Assembly (NCBI GenBank): GCA_019456255.1
Contig: VRUG01000007.1
Span: 1 to 64,000, forward strand
Direction: 5' to 3'
From: Planctomycetota bacterium
GTDB taxonomy: Bacteria; Planctomycetota; Phycisphaerae; Sedimentisphaerales; Anaerobacaceae
DNA length: 64,000 nt
Part shown: positions 43,914 through 54,208 of the stretch, in pieces
How positions within the stretch are numbered: the stretch's first letter is position 1
How the letters are laid out: each line of letters starts with the position of its first letter
The notes under the pieces: model-generated
What the model saw: only the letters and a program-made list of their open reading frames with translations
What the model was told of the DNA's origin: nothing
Databases searched by the model: none
Translations under genes and position numbers: made by a program

Positions 43914-44912
43914 TTAATTCTCCGAAGGTTCTGTCTCTCTTGGATGTGCGTTTTCATAAACATCTTTAAGCTTCTTCGTTGTCAAATGCGTATAAACCTG
44001 TGTTGTTGACAAAGACTGATGTCCAAGCAGTTCCTGAACACTTCTTAAATCGGCACCGTTATTGAGCATATGTGTTGCAAAGCTGTGACGCAAGGTGTGC
44101 GGGCTGATAGATGACGGAAGCCCTGCTATTTTAAGGTACTTGTCCATCTTACGGCGAACACTTCTGGTGCTAAGCCTTTGGCCATGCTTATTTACAAACA
44201 AAACTTTGGCGTCGAAATTACTGTTACTCTGTGCCCTTTTGTTTCTAAATTCCATATAATGCTGAATAACCCGCAAAGCAGAAGTGCCTATTGGAGAGAT
44301 TCTCTCCTTTTTGCCTTTGCCTCGAACGTGTATAACTTCACCCAGGAAGTCAACGTCATCCATATTTAATCCCACAAGTTCGCTAACTCTTATTCCGGTA
44401 CTGTAAAGCGTTTCTAAAATCGCCCTGTCTCTGGCACCAAGCCAGTTATCCAGAGGCGGCGTTTCCAGCAATATTTTCACCTGCTCGTATTCAAGGAACT
44501 GAGGCAGTTTCTTTTCCTGTTTTGGCGTTCTAACTACGGTAACAGGATTGGAACTAATTTGGTTTCTCTTTACGAGGAATTTATAAAAGCTTCGCAAGGT
44601 TGCAAGCTTGCGGGCTACAGTTGATTTGGAATACTGCTGCTCGTTTAGGTGTGCCAGATATGACCTGACTGTATTAACATCCACAGCGAGAAGCAACTGG
44701 TCAATCTTAGCGCTGGTTTGTGTTGCCGTAGCAGTCCCGACTCCACCTTCAGTCTGTTGCGAGGAAGCTGGCTGCCCTTCCGGATGACCACCTAACAAAA
44801 AACCACCGAACTGTCTTAAGTCAGCACCATAACACTTGGCAGTATGTTCGGAGAATCGTTTTTCAAGATTTAGATAATTTAAAAAATCCTGTACAATTGT
44901 ACTATCATCCAT
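43914..44912 (-). CDS. xerC: Tyrosine recombinase XerC/XerD
   Basis: Site-specific recombinase that resolves chromosome dimers. The catalytic residues are visible: Arg in 'STGIRVSEL', Lys in 'VRGKGKKER', His-x2-Arg in 'HTLRHSF', His in 'LGHQS' and the nucleophile Tyr307 in 'VYTHL'. At 332 residues it is about 35 longer than usual, because a Gly/Ser/Gln/Thr-rich insert sits near residues 40-65 in the N-terminal DNA-binding domain. Which of XerC or XerD it is cannot be told by eye. It follows a small unknown gene. Confidence 0.92.
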   Translation of the reverse strand: MDDSTIVQDFLNYLNLEKRFSEHTAKCYGADLRQFGGFLLGGHPEGQPASSQQTEGGVGTATATQTSAKIDQLLLAVDVNTVRSYLAHLNEQQYSKSTVARKLATLRSFYKFLVKRNQISSNPVTVVRTPKQEKKLPQFLEYEQVKILLETPPLDNWLGARDRAILETLYSTGIRVSELVGLNMDDVDFLGEVIHVRGKGKKERISPIGTSALRVIQHYMEFRNKRAQSNSNFDAKVLFVNKHGQRLSTRSVRRKMDKYLKIAGLPSSISPHTLRHSFATHMLNNGADLRSVQELLGHQSLSTTQVYTHLTTKKLKDVYENAHPRETEPSEN

Positions 44913-44961
44913 ATTTTCACCTACTTACTTTCCAACTTATCAGCTAAGTTAATTCTCTTAT

Positions 44962-45201
44962 CTAATCCGCATGAATCTGCGTATCCGTATTTTCGCTTAA
45001 AAGTTCATCCGCCTGTCCGATGAGCGATTGAGTCAATTTGAAGCTTAGTACCGCTGCATCAAACCAATCGAAATTTGTTTGCTTATCTCTTGCCTGGTCA
45101 ACAAGAGCATCGAGCAGTTCATCCTCATTGCCGCTTGCATAACGAAAAATGAACTTTTCGGCGCCTTTATTTAAAACCAGTTGTCTCTTTGTTTCTTCCA
45201 T
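44962..45201 (-). CDS. Unrecognised small acidic protein ahead of xerC
   Basis: A 79-residue acidic helical protein with no known motif ('FDWFDAAVLSFKLTQSL'). ATG 45201 is preferred over a TTG at 45237 though neither has a good ribosome binding site. It lies 49 bases ahead of xerC on the same strand. A sigma-28-like sequence about 170 bases upstream (45368-45395) could place the pair under FliA control. Confidence 0.6.
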   Translation of the reverse strand: MEETKRQLVLNKGAEKFIFRYASGNEDELLDALVDQARDKQTNFDWFDAAVLSFKLTQSLIGQADELLSENTDTQIHAD

Positions 45202-45367
45202 AAATTTAGATAAGCCATACTCAATAAAAAGTCTCAAAACAGCATTTCATTCGGTAAATCGAATGCTTATACTCTTTATCGGTCTAAAAATATTTTACTG
45301 AAGCTTAAAATAGAAATTTTCTGGTAAATTCCGTAAGAATCTCCTTTTCCAAGCCCCTACAACGCTT

Positions 45368-45395
45368 TTATCGGCCAATAAGACGTTCGTCTTTA
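45368..45395 (-). promoter_or_regulatory. Sigma-28-like promoter, minus strand
   Basis: On the minus strand TAAA (45395-45392), 16 bases, then a perfect GCCGATAA (45375-45368). The spacer is one longer than the usual 15. Confidence 0.45.
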
Positions 45396-45464
45396 CATAA
45401 TTGGGCTAAATATGTGGAATTGAGCATAAATTTATGACTTTTAGTCAGGACAGCTAAATCGCCC

Positions 45465-46430
45465 CTAATGGTCGGCTAGGAAGAAAGTGGTTCCGTCTTT
45501 CTCCGCCGAGCCAATAACCCCCTGTTTCTGCAGTTGGTCTATATAATGCAGGGCTTGGTCCTTTGCGATATTGAGCCCCGAACAAATGTCGTCCAGCGAA
45601 CAAGGTCTGCGTTCCAGCATGGAGAGGACTGCATCCAAATCAATTTCAGAGGTTTGCATCTGCTGGTCCTGCTTTGGGGCGTGCCTGGGTGGTTGGGCTG
45701 ATGAAAAATCGGCTATAATCTCACAGCTTTGGCCCAACTGCGCCGCAATAGCCTCCAGTTTTTGCTTGTCTATCCTCTTGACATCCTTTTGGCTCGTCGG
45801 TCTTACAGCTGTGTTAAGCTGAACCTTATCAGGACGGATACGCTTTATCGCTTCGGCGATTTTGGCAATTTGCTCAGTATCGGTATTTAAATCCTCGACC
45901 AAAAACACTTCAAGCCATATCTGTCCTGAAAACTGTTCCCTAAATTTGCACAATCCATCAATCAAACTTTGCGCGTTTAGATTTTTGTGGGGATGGTTGA
46001 CTTTCTCAAACGCCTGCTCATCAGCTGCATCTAAAGACGGCAGCACCACATCAGCTTTAGCACAATCCTGGCGAACTGCCGGGTCTGTTAATAATGTCCC
46101 GTTAGTCAAGACAGCAACGGGTATATCGGTAATCTTTTTTATCTGTTCGATAATCTGCCCCAACTTGCTATTCAAGGTCGGTTCACCTGAGCCGCTGATG
46201 GTGATATAGTCAGCCTTTACCGAATCTGCTAATCTTTTCTTTAGTTGGGCCAGGACCGTTTCGACTTCGACATACTCTTTGCGCTCAATGGTCAACTCGG
46301 TGGTTTCGCCGACCTGACAATATACGCAGTCAAGTGTGCAGACCTTATAAGGTACAATGTCAACCCCCAGACTAAGTCCCAATCTTCTCGAAGGCACCGG
46401 TCCAAATATGTATTTTCTTTCTTTATCCAA
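45465..46430 (-). CDS. Radical SAM protein (COG0731-like) with C-terminal helical extension
   Basis: A 321-residue radical SAM protein. The cluster ligands are in 'CTLDCVYCQ' after 'YIFGPVPSRRLG', a start seen in the COG0731 (Wyosine-base-like/YfkA-like) group. 'ITISGSGEPTLN' gives the SAM site. The last 60 residues after a Gln/Pro-rich linker look like a winged-helix domain ('LDDICSGLNIAKDQALHYID'). It starts at TTG 46430, five bases after kdsA. Reaction unknown. Confidence 0.87.
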   Translation of the reverse strand: MDKERKYIFGPVPSRRLGLSLGVDIVPYKVCTLDCVYCQVGETTELTIERKEYVEVETVLAQLKKRLADSVKADYITISGSGEPTLNSKLGQIIEQIKKITDIPVAVLTNGTLLTDPAVRQDCAKADVVLPSLDAADEQAFEKVNHPHKNLNAQSLIDGLCKFREQFSGQIWLEVFLVEDLNTDTEQIAKIAEAIKRIRPDKVQLNTAVRPTSQKDVKRIDKQKLEAIAAQLGQSCEIIADFSSAQPPRHAPKQDQQMQTSEIDLDAVLSMLERRPCSLDDICSGLNIAKDQALHYIDQLQKQGVIGSAEKDGTTFFLADH

Positions 46431-46435
46431 GTTCG

Positions 46436-47299
46436 CTATCCACGTACGATTTGGGAAATTTGTTTACAGTCATTTATTAAATCCTGTAGCCATTCTATGG
46501 GCATGATACAGGCGGCATCCGATTTAGCTTTTTCGGGTTTGGTATGGACTTCAATAAAAAGTCCATTGGCGCCGGCTGCGACGGCTGCCTTGGCCAATAC
46601 CGGAGCCATCTCAGGGTTTCCGGCACTGGATTTACCAAGTCCGCCGGGTTGTTGGGTGCTGTGTGTCGCATCAAAAACGACCGGACAACCCAGCTTCTTC
46701 ATTGTCTGTATTGCGGTCATATCATTTACAAGCCGATTATAACCAAAGAATGTACCGCGTTCGGTCAACATTATTTTATCGTTATCACAGCTACGGACTT
46801 TCTCAACCACATTTTTCATCTCGTCCGGTGAGACAAACTGCCCTTTTTTTACGTTCACCGCCCTGCCGGTGTTGGCACAGGCGCAAAGCAAATCTGTCTG
46901 CCTGCACATAAAAGCCGGCACCTGCAAACAATCTACAACTTCGGCGACAGGTTTGGCTTGCGATGGCTCATGAACATCGGTCATAACCGCTAATCCGGTT
47001 TGGCTGCGAACCTTTGCGAGAATTTCCAGGCCCTTTTCAAGTCCCGGACCTCGATAACTGGATATGCTGCTGCGATTTGCCTTGTCGAAACTTGCTTTGA
47101 AGATAATGCCTAAATCCGTTTTGTCAGCTATCTCGGCAAGTCTGCCAGCGATATCAATACAGATATCCTCGCTTTCAATAACGCAAGGCCCTGCAATCAC
47201 AAAAAGAGGCGCATCCAATCCAATTACAACAGGCCTGGACACTTCTGCTAAACCGCTCTTTGAATCTGCTTCGCCGATTTTGAAACTTTTCGTAGTCAT
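46436..47299 (-). CDS. kdsA: 3-deoxy-8-phosphooctulonate synthase
   Basis: Joins phosphoenolpyruvate and arabinose 5-phosphate to Kdo-8-phosphate for lipopolysaccharide. Signatures are 'FKASFDKANRSS' and 'GGLGKSSAGNPE'-like glycine blocks. Cys39 in 'AGPCVIES' occupies the position that is Asn in E. coli KdsA, the mark of the metal-dependent class. Presence of Kdo synthesis implies a Gram-negative envelope with lipid A-type LPS. In a tight six-gene minus-strand run. Confidence 0.95.
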   Translation of the reverse strand: MTTKSFKIGEADSKSGLAEVSRPVVIGLDAPLFVIAGPCVIESEDICIDIAGRLAEIADKTDLGIIFKASFDKANRSSISSYRGPGLEKGLEILAKVRSQTGLAVMTDVHEPSQAKPVAEVVDCLQVPAFMCRQTDLLCACANTGRAVNVKKGQFVSPDEMKNVVEKVRSCDNDKIMLTERGTFFGYNRLVNDMTAIQTMKKLGCPVVFDATHSTQQPGGLGKSSAGNPEMAPVLAKAAVAAGANGLFIEVHTKPEKAKSDAACIMPIEWLQDLINDCKQISQIVRG

Positions 47300-47328
47300 A
47301 TTATAAATCCCATCTCAAATTATTTTTC

Positions 47329-48270
47329 TTATCCAATGGCCCTGATTATTCGCGTCCTCATTCCCGCCGGCTTAGCGATTTCAGGAACCATTACATTCAC
47401 CGCCTGCGGTATTATCTTTATCTCAACCGGAAGCTCCGGACCCGGGTCCCCGTCCATCTCTGTTCTTATATTTTTATTCGGCGAAGTTATTTTTATATTT
47501 TTACCCTGCTGATAAATAACATCCCTGCATTTAGAATGTTTTTTCACAATTGTCATCAATGAATGTTTTATCAAATGAATCTGTGAAGCACATTTATAAA
47601 TACAGATGTCCAGCAGGCCATCACCGAAATCGGCATCATGTAATATCTCCAGGCCTATCGCATATCTCGAAATATTACCGACAAAAACCAGTCCTGGCCC
47701 ATCAAAGATTTCCTCATCATCAACTTCAACCCGCATCGATTCGAATTTATAATTCCAGAAAGTCCTCCAGATAGGCCAGGCATAATCAAAGTGGTCTATA
47801 TGTCCCTGGCGCTGCTCGCTGACACGCTTTACTATTTCTCCATCAAAGCCAAAACCTGTTATAGAAGTAAAACACCTATTATTTATACTACCTAAATCTA
47901 ACGGTCTGGTAAAGCCCGCATCGAACGTTCTTATTAGTGTACTTATTTTCTCATCGAAACCTAATTCATTTGCAAGCAGATTTTCTGTTCCGCACGGAAT
48001 TATCAGTAATGGCTTTTCGCTTCCTTCGAGCCCATGGGCAATTTCGCGAACAGTGCCGTCACCACCGGCAGCAACTACCATACTGCAATTATAATCCACT
48101 GCGGCATCGGTGGCGAGCCTGCATGCATCGGCCAGCGACCTTGTCAGATTGACCCTGACTTCAAAACCCCTTTTAGCCAGATATTGCTCAAACTGTCGGC
48201 TGATAACCTTACTGCCGCTCGCGCCGGATTTGGGGTTTTCGATATACGCGATGTAACCATCTTTGGGTTT
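47329..48270 (-). CDS. Diacylglycerol/lipid kinase, YegS-DagK family
   Basis: A 313-residue soluble lipid kinase. The ATP site is 'AAGGDGTVREIAHG' and 'PCGTENLLA', after 'IENPKSGASG'. Family members phosphorylate diacylglycerol, sphingosine-like lipids or phosphatidylglycerol; the substrate here is unknown. ATG 48270 is preferred since a longer frame would overlap the CYTH gene. It lies 18 bases after that gene and 30 before kdsA, which suggests envelope lipid work. Confidence 0.9.
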   Translation of the reverse strand, partial: KPKDGYIAYIENPKSGASGSKVISRQFEQYLAKRGFEVRVNLTRSLADACRLATDAAVDYNCSMVVAAGGDGTVREIAHGLEGSEKPLLIIPCGTENLLANELGFDEKISTLIRTFDAGFTRPLDLGSINNRCFTSITGFGFDGEIVKRVSEQRQGHIDHFDYAWPIWRTFWNYKFESMRVEVDDEEIFDGPGLVFVGNISRYAIGLEILHDADFGDGLLDICIYKCASQIHLIKHSLMTIVKKHSKCRDVIYQQGKNIKITSPNKNIRTEMDGDPGPELPVEIKIIPQAVNVMVPEIAKPAGMRTRIIRAIG

Positions 48271-48287
48271 CATAGATATAACCAAAC

Positions 48288-48821
48288 TTAATGTGGCTGG
48301 TGGAGTTTTTTCCACACCATATTGGAATAACTCTTAACAACATGAGGCGACCCGTCCAGCCCTAACCGTTTTTGAACCTCTTCTATTTTCTGTTGGTCAG
48401 GCCCTTCTATTTCGACGAAACTTCCTAACAGAGTCACTTCGTCGAGACAAACTTCGCAACTGTTAAGCCTCCAAATCGTTCTTTCTTTCTCAACTGTCAC
48501 AATCTTCTCGAAACCAATCGCCTGAACAATTTTTTCGGCTGAATCTGCGTCACTAACTTCGACTTCTATCTCTTCTCTCTTTTTAAATTTGTGTTCTTGT
48601 TTTTTGCCCTTATAGGTCAAAATTATTTTTTCATCTTGCTCAGTAACTTGACGGCGAAGCCTAAGGCCCCTGTCGCTTTTACGGAGAACATGTTCGGGTA
48701 AATCAAAATAACTGTCTACCTGCTTGTATTTTGTTACAAATTCAGCATCTTCGGTCGCCAGCCTTTCAGCTATTTCGCTTAACGAATCTACTTTAAGTTT
48801 TGCTTCGATTTCCATATTCAT
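48288..48821 (-). CDS. CYTH-domain triphosphate-binding protein
   Basis: A 177-residue CYTH tunnel-fold protein (class IV adenylate cyclase/thiamine triphosphatase-like). The ExExK signature is at the N-terminus ('MEIEAKLKV'), and basic-acidic strands ('LRLRRQV', 'ILTYKGKK', 'KREEIEVEV') line the tunnel. Likely acts on a triphosphate such as ThTP, ATP or inorganic tripolyphosphate. It sits 18 bases after leuS in the operon. Confidence 0.9.
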   Translation of the reverse strand: MNMEIEAKLKVDSLSEIAERLATEDAEFVTKYKQVDSYFDLPEHVLRKSDRGLRLRRQVTEQDEKIILTYKGKKQEHKFKKREEIEVEVSDADSAEKIVQAIGFEKIVTVEKERTIWRLNSCEVCLDEVTLLGSFVEIEGPDQQKIEEVQKRLGLDGSPHVVKSYSNMVWKKLHQPH

Positions 48822-48839
48822 TGGTAAACTGCCGATAGA

Positions 48840-51497
48840 TTAAACAATAATATTTACCAGCCTGGACTTAATCACAATAATCTTTTTTGGCTCCCTGCCA
48901 TCCATAGCTACTGTCACTTTCTCACTGGCAAGTGCTTTTTCTTTGATTTGCTCTTCGTCGGCGTCTGCAGCTACTACGATCCTGTCTTTTATCTTGCCAA
49001 GCACCTGTACTGCCAACTCAACCTCTTTTTCTTTTACAAGTTCTTCGTCATATTCGGGCCATGGTTCATACACAAGGGTTTCGTTATGCCCAAGCTTTTG
49101 CCACATCTCTTCTGCAATATGCGGTGCAAAAGGAGCGAGTATCTTTGTGAACTGCTCAATAGCCGATACGGGTCTGACTTTTTGTTTGCTTAGATGATTT
49201 ACGAAAATCATCATTGCGCTTATCGCGGTATTAAATCTGAAAGCTTCGATGTCACCGCCGACTTTTTTGATGGTCTGGTGCAACAGCTTCAAGGTCTCTT
49301 CGCCAATTTCTGTTTTCTGAACCGCTGAATCCAATTTGCCAGTCTCTTCGTCAATGGTCATTTTCCAGGCTTTTAGGAGGAATCGATAGACGCCCTCGAC
49401 TCCATGTATGTTCCACGGCTTTGACGCTTCTAAGGGCCCCATAAACATCTCGTAAAGCCTCATCGAATCTGCGCCATAGTCAGCGATAACATGGTCAGGA
49501 TTGACGACGTTGCCTCGTGACTTGCTCATCTTCTGACCGTCTTCGCCCAAAATCATTCCCTGATTGATGAGTTTTTTGAAAGGCTCTTTGGTGCTGACAT
49601 ATCCTAAATCATAAAGCACCTTGTGCCAGAACCTCGAATACAAAAGATGCAGCACGGCATGTTCCGCTCCGCCGATATATAAATCTACATTCATCCAGTA
49701 CTTTTCTTTTTCCGAGTCCCATGCTTTTTCGCTGTTATCCGGGTCGATATACCGCAGGTAATACCAGCAACTGCCCGCCCATTGCGGCATCGTGTTGGTT
49801 TCACGTCTGCATTTAGTACCATCTGCCAATGTCACGTCAAGCCAATCTACTGCATTCGATAGCGGCGGCTCACCTGAACCGGTAGGCTTATAGTTATCAA
49901 CCTGCGGCAATTGCAGAGGCAGGTCGTCCTCGGACAGCGCGACTATTCTGCCGTCTTCTGTATGCAGAAGCGGGAAAGGCTCGCCCCAATAGCGCTGTCT
50001 GCTGAACAACCAGTCACGGAGTTTATAATTGATCGCCTTTTCGCCTAATCCTCTTTCGCTTAGCCAGCTGGCTATTTGTTCCTTGAACTCGGCAGTCGAT
50101 AAACCACTGAATTGCTTTGAGTTAATAGCGATTCCCTTGCCAGGATAACACGCACGCCCCTGAATTATTTCATGGACTACGTTATCAAGCCACTTTTCTT
50201 TTCCCTTATTTGACATTTTTACATTAATCTGGCCTACATCTTCACTTGCAAATTTTCCCATGCGGCGGGCATAATCCCACAGTTCATTTCTATCAGGATC
50301 AACAACGGGAATAATCGGCAGGTCAAATTTTTTCGCAAACTCAAAGTCACGTTCGTCATGAGCAGGTACCGACATTATCGCACCGGTACCATAGCTTATC
50401 AAAACATAGTCACTTATCCAGATAGGGATTTTTTCCTCATTAACAGGATTTATCGCATAGGCACCTGTAAAGACGCCGCTTTTTTCCTTGGCCAGATCGG
50501 TTCTGTCCAGGTCGCTTTTACGAGCAGCTTCTTGCCGGTATGTTTCAATTTCCTGTTTTTTGTCATCGGCGGTTATCTTATCAACCAGCGAATGTTCCGG
50601 CGACATGACCATATAAGTTGCACCGAATAAAGTATCGGGTCTGGTAGTGAAAACCCAGATGTCCTCATCGAAACCGTCAACTTTGAAATTTACTTCTGCT
50701 CCTATGCTTTTGCCGACCCAGTCGATCTGCAGTTTCTTTATTGATTCGGTCCAGTCAACCTCAGCTAAATCATCAATCAGCCTTTCGGCGTATTTTGTTA
50801 TTCTCAGCATCCACTGACGCATCGGCTTTCTAACTACCGGATGGCTCCCTCTTTCGCTAAGACCGCCTATGACCTCTTCATTTGCCAGTACCGTTCCAAG
50901 CTCCGGGCACCAGTTGACAGCAACCTCGGCTTCATACGCCAATCGATTATCGTCAATATACTTTTGCTTTTCGTCTTCGCTTAGACCCTTTGGTATTGGT
51001 AATTTTTCTATCGGCTTTGCCTTTTGCTCGGTCTGGTCAAAGTAACTGTTAAACAATTTCAGGAAGATCCATTGCGTCCACTTATAATAATTTGTGTCAG
51101 TTGTGTTGACTTCCCTGTCCCAGTCGTAACTAAAGCCAAGTGCCTTGATCTGTCTTCGCATATTATCAATATTATTTTTAGTAGTTTCTGCTGGATGCGT
51201 ACCTGTCTGGACGGCATACTGCTCTGCGGGCAAACCAAAGGCGTCCCAGCCCATCGGATGCAAAACATTAAAACCTTTATTTCTTTTATAGCGTGCGACT
51301 ATATCAGTAGCGGTATATCCTTCTGGATGACCAACATGGAGTCCCTGGCCGGACGGGTATGGAAACATATCCAGCACATAATATTTAGGCTTAGCAGTAT
51401 CGCAGTCGGCAGCTTTGAATGTTTTGTTATCATTCCAGTACTGCTGCCATTTGAGCTCTATCGCGTTGAAATCATAACCGCTTTTTTTCTCACTCAT
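48840..51497 (-). CDS. leuS: Leucyl-tRNA synthetase
   Basis: Charges tRNA-Leu; the tRNA-Leu(GAG) gene is 29 kb away in this window. Class I signatures are 'HVGH' near residue 55 and 'KMSKS' at about 656-660, with the editing domain between. Length 885 is normal. It lies 20 bases after a small zinc-ribbon gene and begins the main part of the run down to the radical SAM gene. Confidence 0.97.
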   Translation of the reverse strand: MSEKKSGYDFNAIELKWQQYWNDNKTFKAADCDTAKPKYYVLDMFPYPSGQGLHVGHPEGYTATDIVARYKRNKGFNVLHPMGWDAFGLPAEQYAVQTGTHPAETTKNNIDNMRRQIKALGFSYDWDREVNTTDTNYYKWTQWIFLKLFNSYFDQTEQKAKPIEKLPIPKGLSEDEKQKYIDDNRLAYEAEVAVNWCPELGTVLANEEVIGGLSERGSHPVVRKPMRQWMLRITKYAERLIDDLAEVDWTESIKKLQIDWVGKSIGAEVNFKVDGFDEDIWVFTTRPDTLFGATYMVMSPEHSLVDKITADDKKQEIETYRQEAARKSDLDRTDLAKEKSGVFTGAYAINPVNEEKIPIWISDYVLISYGTGAIMSVPAHDERDFEFAKKFDLPIIPVVDPDRNELWDYARRMGKFASEDVGQINVKMSNKGKEKWLDNVVHEIIQGRACYPGKGIAINSKQFSGLSTAEFKEQIASWLSERGLGEKAINYKLRDWLFSRQRYWGEPFPLLHTEDGRIVALSEDDLPLQLPQVDNYKPTGSGEPPLSNAVDWLDVTLADGTKCRRETNTMPQWAGSCWYYLRYIDPDNSEKAWDSEKEKYWMNVDLYIGGAEHAVLHLLYSRFWHKVLYDLGYVSTKEPFKKLINQGMILGEDGQKMSKSRGNVVNPDHVIADYGADSMRLYEMFMGPLEASKPWNIHGVEGVYRFLLKAWKMTIDEETGKLDSAVQKTEIGEETLKLLHQTIKKVGGDIEAFRFNTAISAMMIFVNHLSKQKVRPVSAIEQFTKILAPFAPHIAEEMWQKLGHNETLVYEPWPEYDEELVKEKEVELAVQVLGKIKDRIVVAADADEEQIKEKALASEKVTVAMDGREPKKIIVIKSRLVNIIV

Positions 51498-51517
51498 TTA
51501 CACAAACTCCTAAGGGC

Positions 51518-51727
51518 CTACAAGCCCGCGTGGGGACATGCATTATCTGTGCATCCGTGACATTTCTTTGATTGTCCCTCTTTGACCATTGGCGCAAAAG
51601 TCGAGATCTGTTTAGCCAAATTCTTGCCGCCGCAATGCGGGCAGCTATGTTTGACTTTTTTGCCCGGCTGTTCCAGAAACTCTGATATCTTGTTGCAAGT
51701 ACTGCATTTATATTCGAATATAGGCAT
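51518..51727 (-). CDS. FmdB-type zinc-ribbon protein
   Basis: A 69-residue protein with the FmdB start 'MPIFEYKCSTC' and second pair 'CPHCGGKN', then a C-terminal 'CHGCTDNACPH' that adds four more possible ligands. FmdB-type proteins are small presumed regulators or chaperones of unknown action. AGAAGG lies just before the ATG. First gene of the leuS run. Confidence 0.87.
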   Translation of the reverse strand: MPIFEYKCSTCNKISEFLEQPGKKVKHSCPHCGGKNLAKQISTFAPMVKEGQSKKCHGCTDNACPHAGL

Positions 51728-51848
51728 CTTACCTTCTCATCTGCTAATAAAATTACCGCTGTTTTAGCCAAATATGATAAGCCGTTACCCCTTAATTGGC
51801 AAGGACTTAATTTGGCTTCAAATCGGCCGTAACATACAATATCGCATA

Positions 51849-51887
51849 ATAAAAGAGGCAGGCAATTTCATGATCTTCATGCCTGCC
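51849..51887 (-). terminator. Intrinsic terminator after the MalK/UgpC-type gene
   Basis: Arms TGCCTGCC (51880-51887) and GGCAGGCA (51857-51864) as seen on the plus strand, followed on the minus strand by a T-rich TCTTTTATT. It lies 27 bases past the stop. Confidence 0.65.
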
Positions 51888-51913
51888 TGCCCGAAATCTC
51901 AATTTTCGTTTTC

Positions 51914-53023
51914 TTACGCTAAAGTTAAATTTTTCCCGGTATCGCCCGGTTCAAATAGGTCGAACTTATCAGCGTTTATATAAACGTTCATTTTATCCTC
52001 TATCTTTACCGGAATATCAGGGTCAATACTCGCGATGAACCGGTCATTATTTTTGGTACTGAAATAAACCTCAACTCTATCGCCAAGAGGTTCAATCACC
52101 TCAACTGTAGATTCGATAATATTTTCAGTTTGTCCCTGAGGCGGGGTCATTGTTATGTTCTCAGGTCTAACGCCAAGTACAACATTTTTCCCGCTATATT
52201 CAGATAGCTTCTGTTTAACTGATTGAGAGCATTTTACTTGAAAAGCTGAATTGACAAAATACATGTCACCATTTTTCAATTCCAACTGTCCATCAAATAA
52301 ATTCATCGGAGGTGTACCCAGGAAACCAGCTACAAATCTATTTACCGGCTTATTATAAACTTCAAGCGGAGTATCGACCTGCTGAACAAGACCCTTATAC
52401 ATTACGCATATCCTGTCGCCAAGTGTCATAGCTTCTGCCTGGTCGTGGGTGACATAAATCGATGTCGTTTTCAAACGATGGTGCAGTGATTTTAATTCTG
52501 CCCGCATCGTAACTCGTAATTTTGCATCGAGGTTGCTTAACGGTTCGTCAAACAAAAACGCTGCTGGATTTCGAACAATCGCTCGACCAACCGCGACCCT
52601 TTGGCGCTGGCCCCCTGAAAGCGCTTTTGGCTTACGTTTAAGCAGTTCCCCTATCCCTAAAAGTTCTGCTGCATCTTCAACACGCTTTTTTATTTCTGCT
52701 TTCGGGAACTTACGAAGCTTCAACCCGAATGCCATATTTTGAAATACTGTCATGTGCGGGTAGAGAGCGTAGTTTTGAAATACCATGGCAATGTTACGGT
52801 CCTTTGGCAGCACATCATTTACGACGTTGTCTCCAATCGAGACTTTCCCCTCTGTAACATCTTCGAGTCCAGCTATCATGCGCAGTGTTGTGGTTTTTCC
52901 GCAGCCGCTTGGCCCTACAATAACCATAAACTCACGGTCATTTATTTCCAGGTTCACCTTATCGACAGCTATGACGTCGCCATCAAATATCTTAGTTACG
53001 TTTTCAAGCAGTACCTTCGCCAT
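51914..53023 (-). CDS. MalK/UgpC-type ABC transporter ATPase
   Basis: A 369-residue ATP-binding protein of the carbohydrate importer class (CUT1): Walker A '[12 protein letters not shown]', signature '[15 protein letters not shown]', Walker B '[11 protein letters not shown]' and a C-terminal TOBE/OB domain ('[12 protein letters not shown]'). It is encoded alone, with no permease or binding protein near, as is usual for shared multi-system ATPases such as MsmK. A terminator follows. Confidence 0.93.
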   Translation of the reverse strand: MAKVLLENVTKIFDGDVIAVDKVNLEINDREFMVIVGPSGCGKTTTLRMIAGLEDVTEGKVSIGDNVVNDVLPKDRNIAMVFQNYALYPHMTVFQNMAFGLKLRKFPKAEIKKRVEDAAELLGIGELLKRKPKALSGGQRQRVAVGRAIVRNPAAFLFDEPLSNLDAKLRVTMRAELKSLHHRLKTTSIYVTHDQAEAMTLGDRICVMYKGLVQQVDTPLEVYNKPVNRFVAGFLGTPPMNLFDGQLELKNGDMYFVNSAFQVKCSQSVKQKLSEYSGKNVVLGVRPENITMTPPQGQTENIIESTVEVIEPLGDRVEVYFSTKNNDRFIASIDPDIPVKIEDKMNVYINADKFDLFEPGDTGKNLTLA

Positions 53024-53191
53024 ACATCTAACTCCCTGAAATAATTAAAATCCAACAGATTATACCATCTTTACCGGCCATTGCAACACTTTTGTCGCAC
53101 CCTAAAGACTTGTCAATTAGAGCTTTAGGAATGCTAACCGACCTTGTCTGCATGTATTTTCAGGAGAAATAACAAAGACGTGACAATTTTA

Positions 53192-54160
53192 CTAATAAGT
53201 GATTAATTTTTCAGCTTCGACGAAAGCCTTCCAGAACTTCAAGACACTTTGCTTTTCAAACTCAGCTGTGAACCCTGCCGCCGTCGATAGTGCATTTTGG
53301 CGAATAGACTCGACGCGGTCGTCACCGGTTTGAACCTGCTCTATCAGCTCGGCAAGTTTCTTTGATAAGTCAACAACATTCATACTTTCAGCCAGTATAA
53401 AGTTTTGCTTCTCACCTGAACCAATAATAAAATCCTTGCCGCCTATCCCGTCGAAACCGACACACAAACAACCGCAAGCCATAGCTTCTAAGATAGGACG
53501 AGGGAACCCTTCGGATGTTGAAGTAGTTAAATATATTTTCGATTCCTTGAGAACCTGTGCGTACTGCGTAATATCAAGGTGTTCAATAGCGGTAAAATTC
53601 ATGTCGCCCAAAGACTTGGCTTTTGATTTCATTATCTTCTCTATCATTGGAGAAAGCATGTCTTTTCTTTTTAGATACGCAACCTGATCTTGTTTTATAT
53701 CAGAATTATATCCGAATAAATCGTGGTCAATAGATGAATTAATCACATGAATGTTCTCAATGTCCATACTCCACCCGATAAAGTCAGCCATACTCTTATT
53801 GTTGGCCATGACCCAGTTAATTCCATAATCTTTCCAGTTTTCCCCGGACGGCATCGAGTCAAAGATATATGCAAAACTAAGCGATATAGCAACTTTCTTG
53901 ACCGAGAAGGGATGAAACTTTTTCATGATATTCGGAAAACCTTCCGGGACGACAATCACATCCGAAGAACCAAACTCAGGCGAATCAGCATCATAAACTA
54001 CCGGCACGTCACTTTCAAACCAGCCAGGCTTAAAGTCTTTGGCAGAGTGCTTAATGTATGCGTCATAGCCTCCCTGTCGCAATATTTCCACATGGGTATA
54101 AAGTCTCTTTATCCCGCCTGACGGGAAACTGCAATCCGGACATAAATAAAATATTCTCAT
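53192..54160 (-). CDS. Glycosyltransferase, GT4-like
   Basis: A 322-residue GT-B glycosyltransferase. The N-terminal block 'CSFPSGGIKRLYTHVEIL' is a glycine loop, and the C-terminal donor site reads 'STSEGFPRPILEAMACG' (E-x7-E). No membrane segment. Last gene of a minus-strand run of five glycosyltransferases next to flagellin. It likely trims or extends a flagellin glycan. Confidence 0.85.
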   Translation of the reverse strand: MRIFYLCPDCSFPSGGIKRLYTHVEILRQGGYDAYIKHSAKDFKPGWFESDVPVVYDADSPEFGSSDVIVVPEGFPNIMKKFHPFSVKKVAISLSFAYIFDSMPSGENWKDYGINWVMANNKSMADFIGWSMDIENIHVINSSIDHDLFGYNSDIKQDQVAYLKRKDMLSPMIEKIMKSKAKSLGDMNFTAIEHLDITQYAQVLKESKIYLTTSTSEGFPRPILEAMACGCLCVGFDGIGGKDFIIGSGEKQNFILAESMNVVDLSKKLAELIEQVQTGDDRVESIRQNALSTAAGFTAEFEKQSVLKFWKAFVEAEKLITY

Positions 54161-54208
54161 TACTATTCTTTCAACATCACAAAATAATAAAACATAAAAT
54201 AAACCAAC

